Source: Halorubellus litoreus
GTDB lineage: Archaea > Halobacteriota > Halobacteria > Halobacteriales > Natrialbaceae
DNA length: 64,000 bases
NCBI RefSeq assembly: GCF_037081675.1
Contig: NZ_JAZAQL010000004.1
Location: forward strand, 334,158-398,157
Direction: 5' to 3'
Part shown: piece after piece, positions 34,037 to 42,686 of the stretch
How positions within the stretch are numbered: position 1 is the first letter of the stretch
Layout of the letters: each line of letters opens with the position of its first letter
Program-made: the position numbers and the translations under genes
The notes under the pieces: model-generated
The model's database searches: none
The model's input: the letters and a program-made list of their open reading frames with translations, nothing else
What the model was told of the DNA's origin: nothing

Positions 34037-35005
34037 ATGACAGAGACAGACATCGTCGTCCTCCGCGAGGGGACGGAAGGCCTATCGATGGAATCGTACG
34101 CCGAGACGCTCAGCGACCGCCTGCCCGACCGCACCGTCACCCTGGCGCGGACGCCGAAACAGGAGCGCGAACTCGTCCCGGACGCGCGGGTCGTCACCGG
34201 CATCACCATCGAGGAGGACCTACTCTCGCGGGCCGAACGCCTCGAACTGTTCGCGTGCACCTTCGCCGGGACCGACCACGTCCCCATGGACGCCCTCGAA
34301 GAACACGGGGTCGCGGTCACCAACGCCGGCGGCATCCACGCGCCCGGCATCGCCGAGCAGGCCATCGGGAACATGCTCGTCTTCGCACGTCGCCTGCACG
34401 AGGGCTGGCGGCGCAAACGGCGCTCCGAGTGGCGGCACTTCCAGTCCAGCGAGTTCACCGACAGCACGGTCACGGTCGTCGGACTGGGCTCCATCGGCCA
34501 GGCCGTCGTTCAGCGCCTCGATGGCTTCGAGGTCGACACCATCGGCATCCGGTACACGCCCTCGAAGGGCGGCCCGACCGACGAGGTGCTCGGGTTCGAC
34601 GACGAGGACGTCCACGACGCCCTCGCCCGGAGCGACTACGTCGTCGTCGCCTGCCCCCTCAACGACCTGACCCGTGACCTCGTCGACGAGGACGCCCTCG
34701 CGACCATGCGGACCGACGCCGTGCTCGTCAACACCGCCCGGGGCGGCATCGTCGACACCGACGCGCTGGTGTCGGCGCTGCAGTCCAACAAGATCCGCGG
34801 GGCCGCGCTCGACGTGACCGAGCCCGAGCCGCTCCCGGCCGAGCACCCGCTGTGGGACCTGGAGAACTGCCTCATCACGCCCCACACCGGCGGCCACACC
34901 CCGAAGCACTGGGACCGCCTCGCCGACATCGTCGCTGAGAACCTCGCCCGCCTCGACGAGGGCGGACAGCTCCAGAACCAGGTCCTCGCCCCCGGACAGC
35001 ACTGA
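34037..35005 (+). CDS. D-isomer-specific 2-hydroxyacid dehydrogenase
   Basis: A 322-residue NAD-dependent enzyme. The nucleotide motif is TVVGLGSIGQAVV (about 140-152), the catalytic Arg in VNTARGGIVD, the Glu in DVTEPEPLP and the His in ITPHTGGHTP. It interconverts 2-oxoacids and D-2-hydroxyacids, in the range of glyoxylate, hydroxypyruvate or phosphoglycerate reductases. ATG 34037 is chosen because earlier starts add a basic, non-homologous leader. It is followed after 6 bp by the GlcD/GlcF-like gene, which oxidises 2-hydroxyacids, so they may work on the same substrate pool. Confidence 0.85.
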   Translation: MTETDIVVLREGTEGLSMESYAETLSDRLPDRTVTLARTPKQERELVPDARVVTGITIEEDLLSRAERLELFACTFAGTDHVPMDALEEHGVAVTNAGGIHAPGIAEQAIGNMLVFARRLHEGWRRKRRSEWRHFQSSEFTDSTVTVVGLGSIGQAVVQRLDGFEVDTIGIRYTPSKGGPTDEVLGFDDEDVHDALARSDYVVVACPLNDLTRDLVDEDALATMRTDAVLVNTARGGIVDTDALVSALQSNKIRGAALDVTEPEPLPAEHPLWDLENCLITPHTGGHTPKHWDRLADIVAENLARLDEGGQLQNQVLAPGQH

Positions 35006-35011
35006 TCACAG

Positions 35012-38000
35012 ATGGCGACGCAGGACCCGGCCGACGACCCGCGTGCGGACTACGAGTACAGCGCCGGCGACGTCGACCGACCCGACCTCGTCGCCGACCT
35101 CCAGGAACGAGTGGCGGGCGACGTGCGGTTCGACGAGTACACCCGGCAGCTCTACGCGACCGACGCCTCGGCCTACGAGGTGACGCCAATCGGCGTCGTC
35201 ATGCCGCGCTCGACCGACGACGTCGCCAGCGTCGTCTCCTACTGCGCCGACCGCGAGATTCCCGTGTTACCACGCGGCGGCGGGACGAGTCTCGCGGGGC
35301 AGGCCGTCAACGAGGCTGTCGTCCTCGACCTCTCGCGGTACATGGACGAGGTCCAGGCGCTCGACCCCGACGCGGCGACCGCCACAGCGCAGGCGGGGAC
35401 CATCCTCGCCGACCTGAACGCGGCGGCGGCAGAGCACGGACTGACGTTCGGCCCCGACCCGGCCGCCGGTGACCGGAGCGTCCTGGGGGGCGCCATCGGG
35501 AACAACTCGACGGGTGCGCACTCGCTCGTGTACGGCAAGACCGACCACTACGTCGAGGCGGCGGAGGTAGTCCTCGCCGACGGGACGGTCCACCGGTTCG
35601 GACAGATTTCGGTCGCGGACCTACGCGAGAAAGCCGACCCCGAGAGCGAGGCGTGGGGCAGTGACGGCCCCCCGAGTCCGCTGCTCCCGCGGATCTACGC
35701 CGAGGTCGTCCGCGTCCTCGACGAGGAGGCCGACGCGGTCGACGACCGCTACCCGGACCTGAAGCGCAACGTCTCCGGCTACAACCTCGACGTGTTGGTC
35801 GACGAGGCCCGAGGCGAGCGGCCGACCGCCGACGGGACCGGTATCGACCCCGAGAGCGAACCGGGAACCGTCAATCTCGCGCGGCTGCTCGCGGGGAGCG
35901 AAGGGACCCTCGCCGTCGTCACCGAGGCCACCGTCTCGCTCGAGGCGGTCCCGGAGACGAAGGCGGTCGCGCTGCTCACCTACGAGGACGTCTTCGACGC
36001 CGCCGCGGACGTCGCACCCATCCTCGAACACGACCCGGCCGCGGTCGAACTCATCGACGACGTGCTCATCGACCTGGCGCTGGACACCGCGGAGTTCCAC
36101 GACGTCGCGGCCTCGCTCCCCGACGGGACCAGGGGCGCACTGCTCGTGGAGTTCTACGCCGACTCCGACGAGCACGGCCGCCAGCAGGTCGCGGACCTGC
36201 TCGGCGCCCGCGTCCCCTCGGTCACCCCCGAGGTGGACCCCGGCGAGGGCGTCGAGACCGCCCCGGACGCTCGTGCTTTCAGCGCGCTGGAGGCCCACGA
36301 CGCCGAGGCGCGCGCCGGGCTCTGGAAGATGCGTAAGGCCGCCGCGCCCATCCTCCTCTCGCGGACCACCGACGAGAAGCACATCTCGTTCATCGAGGAC
36401 TGCAGCGTCCCCGCTGAACGGCTCCCGGAGTACGTCGAGTACTTCCGCGAGGTCATCGACGACCACGACGCCAACACCAGTTTCTACGCGCACGCCGGCC
36501 CTGGGGTCCTCCACGTCCGCCCCCTCGTGAACACGAAGACGGCCGAGGGACTGGACTCGTTCGAGACCATCGCCGACGAGATAACCGACTTCGTCACGGA
36601 AGTCGGCGGCTCGGTCTCCGGCGAACACGGCGACGGTCGGGCGCGCTCGCAGTGGAACCGGAAGCTGTACGGCGACCGACTCTGGGCGGCCTTCCAGGAC
36701 CTCAAGACCGCGTTCGACCCGGACTGGTTGCTCAACCCGGGGCAGGTCGTCGGGCGAGACGACGCCGACGCACCGGCCCGCGCCCGCACCGTCCAGATGA
36801 CCGAGAACCTCCGGTTCGACCCCGACTACGAGTTCGAGCCGTCGTTCGACCCGCAACTCGACTGGCCCGAGGAGAACGGCTTCCAGGGGATGGCCGAACT
36901 CTGTCACGGCTGTGCCGGTTGTCGCGGGAAACAGGACACCCGCGGTGGCGTGATGTGTCCGACCTATCGCGCCGCGGAGGAGGAGAGCCTCTCGACCCGA
37001 GGGCGGGCGAACATGCTCCGGCAGGCGATGAGCGGCGACCTCGGCGACGACGCCGACGACGTCGAGTTCATGCGCGAGGTGATGGACCTCTGCGTCGGCT
37101 GCAAGGGCTGCAAGCACGACTGCCCGAGCGAGGTCGACATGGCGAAGCTCAAGGCCGAGGTCGAACACGCCCACCACCAGCAAGAGGGTGCGAGCCTCCG
37201 CGACCGGCTCTTCGCGGAGGTCGACCGCCTCAACGCGGTCGGCTCCGCGCTGGCCCCGTTCTCGAACTGGGCGGCGCAGGTGCCGGGGGCCGACCTCGTC
37301 ACCGAGACGGTCCTCGGCATCGCCGGCGAGCGCGACCTGCCCGACTTCCACCGGGAGTCGCTGGAGGACTGGTTCGAGTCCCGCGGTGGCTGTCGCGTCT
37401 CGGCGTCCGAAGCCGAGGGGAAGGTGCTGCTGTTCCCCGACACGTACACGAACTACAACCACCCGGACGCTGGCAAGGCCGCGGTCAGGGTCCTCGAAGC
37501 CGCCCAGATCCACGTCGCCATCCCCGACGACGTCACCTCGACCGGCCGCCCCGCTCACTCGAAGGGATTCCTCGACCGCTCTCGCGAGCGCGCCGCGACG
37601 AACGTCGACACGCTGGCGCCGCGCGTCGACGCCGGCTGGGACGTCGTCCTGGTCGAACCCTCCGACGCGGTGATGCTCCAGTCCGATTACCTCGACCTGC
37701 TCGGTGACGGCGACCACGGCGTCACCGCCCGGGCAGCCGAGGCCGTCGCGGCGAACACCTACGGCGTCATGGAGTACCTCGACAGCGAGCGACTCGTCGC
37801 CGACCTCCCGACCGACGCGACCGACGCGACCGACGCGACCGACGCGACCGACGCGACCGATGCGACCGATGCGACCGATGCGACCGACGAGCACCTCACG
37901 TACCACGGCCACTGCCACCAGAAGGCGACGCGGAAGGACCATCACGCGGTCGGCGTGCTGCGCCGGGCGGGCTACCGGGTCGACCCGCTGGACTCCGGCT

Positions 38001-38215
38001 GCTGCGGGATGGCCGGGAGCTTCGGCTACGAGGCAGAGCACTACTCGATGAGCAAGGCCATCGGTGACATCCTCTTCGAACAGGTCGACGAGAGCGAGGG
38101 CGACACCGTGGTCGCCCCCGGTGCCTCCTGTCGGACCCAGCTCGGCGACCGCGACGGGGACGCCCCGGAGCCGCCCCATCCAGTCGAGAAGCTCGACGCT
38201 GCTCTCGAGCACTGA
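35012..38215 (+). CDS. FAD-linked oxidase / Fe-S (GlcD-GlcF-like) fusion, D-lactate or glycolate dehydrogenase type
   Basis: A 1067-residue fusion. The N-terminal PCMH-type FAD domain has LPRGGGTSLAGQAV and GGAIGNNSTGAHS; the oxidase C-domain ends near 590 with SGEHGDGRARSQWNRKLYG. A Cys-rich pair follows, CHGCAGCRGKQ and CVGCKGCKHDCPSEV (iron-sulfur binding). The GlcF-like CCG domains have GHCHQKATRKDHHAVGVLRR and LDSGCCGMAGSFGYEAEHY. It oxidises a 2-hydroxyacid and passes electrons to the membrane chain. An eightfold Ala-Thr-Asp tandem repeat (37817-37888) sits just before the second CCG domain. It is probably cotranscribed with the gene before it. Confidence 0.88.
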   Translation: MATQDPADDPRADYEYSAGDVDRPDLVADLQERVAGDVRFDEYTRQLYATDASAYEVTPIGVVMPRSTDDVASVVSYCADREIPVLPRGGGTSLAGQAVNEAVVLDLSRYMDEVQALDPDAATATAQAGTILADLNAAAAEHGLTFGPDPAAGDRSVLGGAIGNNSTGAHSLVYGKTDHYVEAAEVVLADGTVHRFGQISVADLREKADPESEAWGSDGPPSPLLPRIYAEVVRVLDEEADAVDDRYPDLKRNVSGYNLDVLVDEARGERPTADGTGIDPESEPGTVNLARLLAGSEGTLAVVTEATVSLEAVPETKAVALLTYEDVFDAAADVAPILEHDPAAVELIDDVLIDLALDTAEFHDVAASLPDGTRGALLVEFYADSDEHGRQQVADLLGARVPSVTPEVDPGEGVETAPDARAFSALEAHDAEARAGLWKMRKAAAPILLSRTTDEKHISFIEDCSVPAERLPEYVEYFREVIDDHDANTSFYAHAGPGVLHVRPLVNTKTAEGLDSFETIADEITDFVTEVGGSVSGEHGDGRARSQWNRKLYGDRLWAAFQDLKTAFDPDWLLNPGQVVGRDDADAPARARTVQMTENLRFDPDYEFEPSFDPQLDWPEENGFQGMAELCHGCAGCRGKQDTRGGVMCPTYRAAEEESLSTRGRANMLRQAMSGDLGDDADDVEFMREVMDLCVGCKGCKHDCPSEVDMAKLKAEVEHAHHQQEGASLRDRLFAEVDRLNAVGSALAPFSNWAAQVPGADLVTETVLGIAGERDLPDFHRESLEDWFESRGGCRVSASEAEGKVLLFPDTYTNYNHPDAGKAAVRVLEAAQIHVAIPDDVTSTGRPAHSKGFLDRSRERAATNVDTLAPRVDAGWDVVLVEPSDAVMLQSDYLDLLGDGDHGVTARAAEAVAANTYGVMEYLDSERLVADLPTDATDATDATDATDATDATDATDATDEHLTYHGHCHQKATRKDHHAVGVLRRAGYRVDPLDSGCCGMAGSFGYEAEHYSMSKAIGDILFEQVDESEGDTVVAPGASCRTQLGDRDGDAPEPPHPVEKLDAALEH
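37817..37888 (+). repeat. In-frame 9-bp tandem repeat, 8 units (GCGACCGAC/T)
   Basis: Eight units of GCGACCGAC or GCGACCGAT encode (Ala-Thr-Asp)x8 as a linker inside the oxidoreductase. The variant C/T third base runs in a block (units 5-7), as expected from slippage. The unit length is a multiple of 3, so changes in number would keep the frame. Confidence 0.95.
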
Positions 38216-38258
38216 GCGGTCCGTCGAAACAGAAACTCCCCGCGGTCGAACCCCGGCC

Positions 38259-39581
38259 TCAGGGCCAGAGCCCGCGGGTCTCCTTCGCGTTGCCGATTCG
38301 CGACAGTGCGACCGTCAGCGCGGCGTCGCGCCACGTCAGGTCCTGTTCGTCGACCTGCGTCCGCACCGCCTCCCACGCCTCCAGCATCTCCTGCTCGAGC
38401 TCCTCGTGGACGCGCTCCAGCGACCACTTGCGCCGATTGATGTCCTGCAGCCACTCGAAGTACGAGACGGTGACGCCGCCCGCGTTCGCGAGCACGTCCG
38501 GGATGACCGGGACGCCCTTCTCACCGAGGACGGTGTCGGCCGCGAAGGTGGTCGGGCCGTTCGCGCCCTCGACGATCATGTCCGCCTGGATGGCGTCGAC
38601 GTTGTCGGTCGTGATGACCTCGCCGACGGCGGCCGGGATGAGCACGTCGACGTCGAGTTCGAGGAGGTCCGCGTTCGAGAGCGTTTCCGGCGCGTCGTAG
38701 CCCGAGACCATCCCGGGCCGTTCGTCGTGGCCCTCGACGTCCTGGGTGTCGAGGCCATCGGGGTCGTAGATGGCGCCGTCGACGTCGGAGACGGCGACGA
38801 CGTCCGCACCCCAGTCGTCGAGCAGGCGCGCCGCGTTGGCCCCGACCGATCCGAAGCCCTGTACGGCGACCGTGGTGTCCTCGATGTCCCAGTCGTAGTA
38901 GTCGATCGCCTCGCGCGTGACGATCGCGACGGAGCGCCCGGGTGCCTCCTCGCGACCGTACGACCCGCCGATGACCGGCGGTTTCCCCGTGACCACACCG
39001 GGCGTCGTCTCGCCCTCCTGCATCGAGTAGGCGTCCATGAACCACGCCATCTCCTGCGGGCCGGTACCCATGTCCGGCGCCGGGACGTCCTGGGTCGGTC
39101 CCACGACGTCGCGCAGCTCCTCGGCGAAGCGACGGGTGAGGCGCTCGCGCTCGTCCTCCGAGAGGTCCTTCGGGTCGACCGCGATGCCACCCTTGCCGCC
39201 ACCGAAGGGCAGGTCCATGACGGCGCACTTCCAGGTCATCCACATCGAGAGCCCGATGCACTCGTCCGCGTTCACCTCCGGATGGTAGCGCAGGCCGCCC
39301 TTGTACGGGCCGCGGACGTCGTCGTGCTGGGCCCGGTACCCCGTGAAGACCTCCAGCGACCCGTCGTCGCGGCGAAGCGGGACGGACACCTGCTGGAGCT
39401 TGGTCGGGTGCCGCAATCGCGTGATGACGCCGGCGTCGACGTCGACGTTGGCGGCGGCCCGCTCAAGCTGTCGGCGGGCGGTCGCCAGCGCGGTCTCCGG
39501 TTCGGTCCCCTCGCCGTCGGGAACCGCTTCACCGTTCGATTCGTCCGGTCCGTCCATGTCGTCGTGTGTCGTCTTCGACAT
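38259..39581 (-). CDS. gdhA: Glu/Leu/Phe/Val dehydrogenase (glutamate dehydrogenase type)
   Basis: A 440-residue hexameric-type dehydrogenase. The catalytic lysine is in MDLPFGGGKGGIAVDPKDL, substrate residues in YRAQHDDVRGPYKGGLRYHP, and the nucleotide motif in VAVQGFGSVGANAARLL. It links 2-oxoglutarate plus ammonia with glutamate. Haloarchaea carry several copies. This one starts 2 bp after the stop of the DoeA-like gene on the same strand, so it probably recycles glutamate made by the transaminases of this cluster. Confidence 0.92.
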   Translation of the reverse strand: MSKTTHDDMDGPDESNGEAVPDGEGTEPETALATARRQLERAAANVDVDAGVITRLRHPTKLQQVSVPLRRDDGSLEVFTGYRAQHDDVRGPYKGGLRYHPEVNADECIGLSMWMTWKCAVMDLPFGGGKGGIAVDPKDLSEDERERLTRRFAEELRDVVGPTQDVPAPDMGTGPQEMAWFMDAYSMQEGETTPGVVTGKPPVIGGSYGREEAPGRSVAIVTREAIDYYDWDIEDTTVAVQGFGSVGANAARLLDDWGADVVAVSDVDGAIYDPDGLDTQDVEGHDERPGMVSGYDAPETLSNADLLELDVDVLIPAAVGEVITTDNVDAIQADMIVEGANGPTTFAADTVLGEKGVPVIPDVLANAGGVTVSYFEWLQDINRRKWSLERVHEELEQEMLEAWEAVRTQVDEQDLTWRDAALTVALSRIGNAKETRGLWP

Positions 39582-39583
39582 CG

Positions 39584-40762
39584 TCAGGCTTTGAAGAGGC
39601 GGCGAGGGAAGTCCGCCAGCGTTTCGGCGCCGTCCGAGGTGACGACGAAGGTCTCGCTCAGTTCGACGCCGAAGTCGTCGAACCAGAGTCCCGGAATCAT
39701 GTGGAAGGTCATGTTCTCCTCCAGGACCGTCTCGTCGCCCGGCCGCAGGCTCGCGGTGTGCTCACCCCAGTCCGGCGGGTAGCCCAGGCCCATGGAGTAG
39801 CCGATGCGGTCCTCCTTCTCGAGGTCGTACTTCGCGATGGTGTCGCGCCACGCCTTCTCGACCGACTCGGCGGTCACGCCCGGCTCGGCCGCGTCCAGCG
39901 CCGCCTCGATCCCCTCGACGACGATCTCGGCGCGGTCCTGCATCTCCTGGGGCGGCTCGCCCACGTACGTGGTCCGGGCGAGCGGCGAGTGGTAGCGGTG
40001 TCGACAACCCGACAGCTCGATGATGACCGGGTCGCCGTCCCGGAACTCCTCGTCCGTCCAGGTGAGATGGGGGGTCCCGGTGTGGTCGCCCGAGGGCATC
40101 AGCGGGACGATGGAGGGGTAGTCTCCCCCGTAGTCAGCCGTCCCATTGATGAGTTGCGAGTAGATGGCCTCGGCGGCCTCGTACTCGGGGACGCCCTCCT
40201 CGATGGCGTCGAGCCCGGCCTGCATCGCGTTCTCGGAGATGCGAGCCGCCTCGCGCATGTACTCGAGTTCCGCGTCGGACTTCTTGATGCGGACCCAGTT
40301 GACGAGGAGCGTCGTGTCTTCGAACGACGCCTCGGGGAGGTTCTGCTGGAGGCGCGTGTAGGACTTCGCCGTGAAGTAGTAGGCGTCCATCTCCAGCCCG
40401 ATGTCCCCGTCGGAGACGCCGAGGTCGTCGAGCACGGTCGCCACGAAGTCCATCGGGTGGAGGTCGTGGGGCGACTGCACGTGGTCGTCGCTGTAGGGAC
40501 GGATGCTCTCCTCGGAGAGCGAGGTCGTCGCGCGGCAGCCGTTCGCGTCCATGTCGCGACCGACCCACACCGGCTCGTCGCGGTCCTGTGTGACGACGAC
40601 GCCCTGGTGGACGTAGAACGACCACCCGTCGTAGCCGGTGAGGTAGTTCATGTTCGCGGGATCGCTGACGAACAGCGCGTCGAGTCCGCGCTCCGCCATC
40701 CGTTCTTTCGTTCGCTCGAGTCGCCTGTCGTACTCGCTGCTATCGAAGACGGCGCTGGGCAT
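39584..40762 (-). CDS. doeA: Creatinase/ectoine-hydrolase-like protein (DoeA/EutD type)
   Basis: A 392-residue pita-bread-fold protein. NYLTGYDGWSFYVHQGVVV and GRDMDANGCRATTSL, then HPMDFVATVLDDLG, match my memory of ectoine hydrolase DoeA/EutD. The metal ligands of true M24 peptidases are missing: the region reads ELSGCRHRYHSPLARTTYVG, as in metal-free creatinase, and the end FHMIPGLWFDDFGVELSETFVVT is also creatinase-like. It would open the ectoine ring to N-acetyl-diaminobutyrate isomers. It is the first gene of an operon with glutamate dehydrogenase, with two GGATACACA boxes upstream. An alternative is a creatinase- or dipeptidase-like enzyme. Confidence 0.75.
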   Translation of the reverse strand: MPSAVFDSSEYDRRLERTKERMAERGLDALFVSDPANMNYLTGYDGWSFYVHQGVVVTQDRDEPVWVGRDMDANGCRATTSLSEESIRPYSDDHVQSPHDLHPMDFVATVLDDLGVSDGDIGLEMDAYYFTAKSYTRLQQNLPEASFEDTTLLVNWVRIKKSDAELEYMREAARISENAMQAGLDAIEEGVPEYEAAEAIYSQLINGTADYGGDYPSIVPLMPSGDHTGTPHLTWTDEEFRDGDPVIIELSGCRHRYHSPLARTTYVGEPPQEMQDRAEIVVEGIEAALDAAEPGVTAESVEKAWRDTIAKYDLEKEDRIGYSMGLGYPPDWGEHTASLRPGDETVLEENMTFHMIPGLWFDDFGVELSETFVVTSDGAETLADFPRRLFKA

Positions 40763-41303
40763 GTGGTTCTCTCACGTAACCTATCGAAAACCGGCTGTAA
40801 AAACCTTATTGTGTATCCCAGATACGAAAACTGTGTATCCATCTCCCCGTGGCCCCGGAATTCGTGCGTCCTTCGCCGGGCTCGTCAGCGACTACGCCTC
40901 GACGGTGACCTGTTTCTCGTCCGCGACAACCCGCGACCGTTCCACCATCGGCGAGTCGCTCGGGATGTCGGCGTCCGCACGTTCTTTCAAACCCCTCGAT
41001 TTTCCCGGCTACGCGTGCTCTGAGCTGGTCCCGATTCGAGTCGTGGCAGTACACGAGACGGTAGCAAGAATTAAGCGGCTCCGAGGCAACCTTCCGCTGG
41101 GTAGAAACGAGACGAACGGGTCGCCCGAACCCCAACCAACAGGAGCCGATAGCTGGTGGCTCGGGTGCCCGAGGGACGCTCCCTGGCGTGCCATCCACAG
41201 CGTTGCACGCGTCGACTGCGCAGTCGCGTCCCACCCGACGTAGCGTCGAAACGCGACCCGTCGCGAACCGACAAGTCCACCGAGACAGACACACCACACC
41301 GTA
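40763..41303. other. Intergenic region with two cluster boxes
   Basis: About 540 bp between the divergent DoeA-like and aldehyde dehydrogenase genes. On the minus strand GGATACACA occurs twice (40832-40840 and 40810-40818), 22 bp apart, about two helical turns. GTATC-CCA-GATAC (40813-40825) is an inverted repeat. TATTGT-rich DNA near 40806 may be part of the doeA promoter. The half next to the aldehyde dehydrogenase shows no recognisable gene or box. Confidence 0.55.
40810..40840 (-). promoter_or_regulatory. Paired GGATACACA boxes upstream of doeA
   Basis: Two exact copies on the minus strand (40840-40832 and 40818-40810), centre distance 22 bp, located about 50-80 bp upstream of the doeA start at 40762. 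The same nonamer occurs at 27920 and 33924 in other promoters of the cluster. Confidence 0.5.
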
Positions 41304-42686
41304 ATGCAGACAGTCAATCCAACTACAGGCGAACCCATCGAGACGTACAGCGAACACGACGACGAGACGGTCGAGAACCACGTCCAGCGTGCAGCTGACC
41401 GCTTCGAATCGTGGCGGGACCGCCCGATCACCGAGCGGCAAGCGCTCGTTGCGTCCATCGCCGACGTCCTCCGAGAGAACGAGGAGGAGTACGCCACGCT
41501 GATGACCCGAGAGATGGGCAAACCCATCGAGCAGGCTCGCGCCGAGATCGAGAAATGCGCGTGGGTCTGTGAGTTCTACGCCGAACGCGCAGCCGAGTTC
41601 CTCCAGGACGAACGCGTCGGCGTCCACCCCCAAGCGCGCACGAAGGTGTCCTACGACCCCCTCGGGCCCCTGATGGCGGTGATGCCGTGGAACTATCCGT
41701 TCTGGCAGGTCCTCCGCGTCGCGGCACCCACGCTGGCCGCCGGGAACACGATGATCCTGAGTCATGCACCGAACGTCACCGGGTGTGCAAAGGCCGTCGA
41801 ACAGGTGCTCGCTGACGCCGGCTTCCCCGACGGCGTCTTCACGACGCTCCTCATCGACACCGAGACGATACACGACGTCGTCGCTGACGACAGAGTCGCG
41901 GCCGCGACGCTCACCGGGAGCGTCGGTGCGGGGCGTGCCGTCGCGGAGACCGCCGGCAGACACCTCAAACCGACCGTCCTCGAACTCGGCGGGAGCGACC
42001 CGTTCGTCGTCCTCGACGACGCCCAGCTCGACCGAGCGTGCGAGGTGGCCGCCCAGGCCCGCGTGAACAACAACGGACAGGCCTGCGTCGCCTCGAAACG
42101 CTTCATCGTCGTCGACGACGTCTACGAGGAGTTCCGCGACGGCTTCGTCCGCGAGATGGAATCACTAACCGTCGGCGATCCGACCGACGAGGCGACGGAC
42201 GTCGGCCCGATCTCGCGAGCGGACTTACTCGACACCCTCGAGACGCAGGTCCGGGAGACCATCGACGCCGGTGCCACGGTGCTGACCGGCGGCGAGACGC
42301 TCGACCGGCCGGGGTACTTCTTCGAGCCGACGGTCCTGGAGGACGTGCCGGACGGGAGTCCCGCCGCCTGCGACGAACTGTTCGGTCCCGTCGCTTCGCT
42401 CTTCCGCGTCGAGGACGAAGCCGAGGCCATCGAACTCGCGAACGACTCCGATTACGGCCTGGGTGCCAGCGTCTGGACGCAGGATCTCGACCGCGGCGAA
42501 CGCATCGCGGAGGCGTTCGAAGCGGGCTGTACGTTCGTCAACGAGATCGTGCAGTCGCACCCGAGACTCCCGTTCGGCGGCATCAAGAACTCCGGGTACG
42601 GGCGCGAACTCGCCGCGAACGGAATCCGCGAGTTCACGAACGAGAAGACCGTGTGGGTGTCGCCTTCGGACGGACTCGACGAGTAG
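41304..42686 (+). CDS. NAD(P)-dependent aldehyde dehydrogenase (succinate-/aspartate-semialdehyde type)
   Basis: A 460-residue aldehyde dehydrogenase. VMPWNYPFWQVLR binds the cofactor, the catalytic Glu is in VLELGGSDPFVVL, and the catalytic Cys in NNNGQACVASKRF. It resembles short GabD-type succinate semialdehyde dehydrogenases (about 455-460 residues). Beside a diaminobutyrate transaminase, the likely task is oxidation of aspartate semialdehyde to aspartate (DoeC role); succinate semialdehyde is the alternative, matching the GABA-type aminotransferase at 29903. It is transcribed divergently from doeA. Confidence 0.87.
   Translation: MQTVNPTTGEPIETYSEHDDETVENHVQRAADRFESWRDRPITERQALVASIADVLRENEEEYATLMTREMGKPIEQARAEIEKCAWVCEFYAERAAEFLQDERVGVHPQARTKVSYDPLGPLMAVMPWNYPFWQVLRVAAPTLAAGNTMILSHAPNVTGCAKAVEQVLADAGFPDGVFTTLLIDTETIHDVVADDRVAAATLTGSVGAGRAVAETAGRHLKPTVLELGGSDPFVVLDDAQLDRACEVAAQARVNNNGQACVASKRFIVVDDVYEEFRDGFVREMESLTVGDPTDEATDVGPISRADLLDTLETQVRETIDAGATVLTGGETLDRPGYFFEPTVLEDVPDGSPAACDELFGPVASLFRVEDEAEAIELANDSDYGLGASVWTQDLDRGERIAEAFEAGCTFVNEIVQSHPRLPFGGIKNSGYGRELAANGIREFTNEKTVWVSPSDGLDE

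Noticed and set aside
37817..37888. CRISPR-like repeat
   Set aside because: Nine-bp units without spacers, in frame inside a gene: a coding tandem repeat.
35621..38212. A 863-codon minus-strand frame opposite the GlcD/GlcF-like gene
   Set aside because: Covered by a strongly supported gene on the plus strand; the translation lacks any domain and mirrors its codon bias.
39584..40762. Xaa-Pro aminopeptidase (M24) assignment
   Set aside because: The metal-binding Asp/His/Glu residues of true M24 peptidases are missing, and the sequence follows creatinase and ectoine hydrolase instead.
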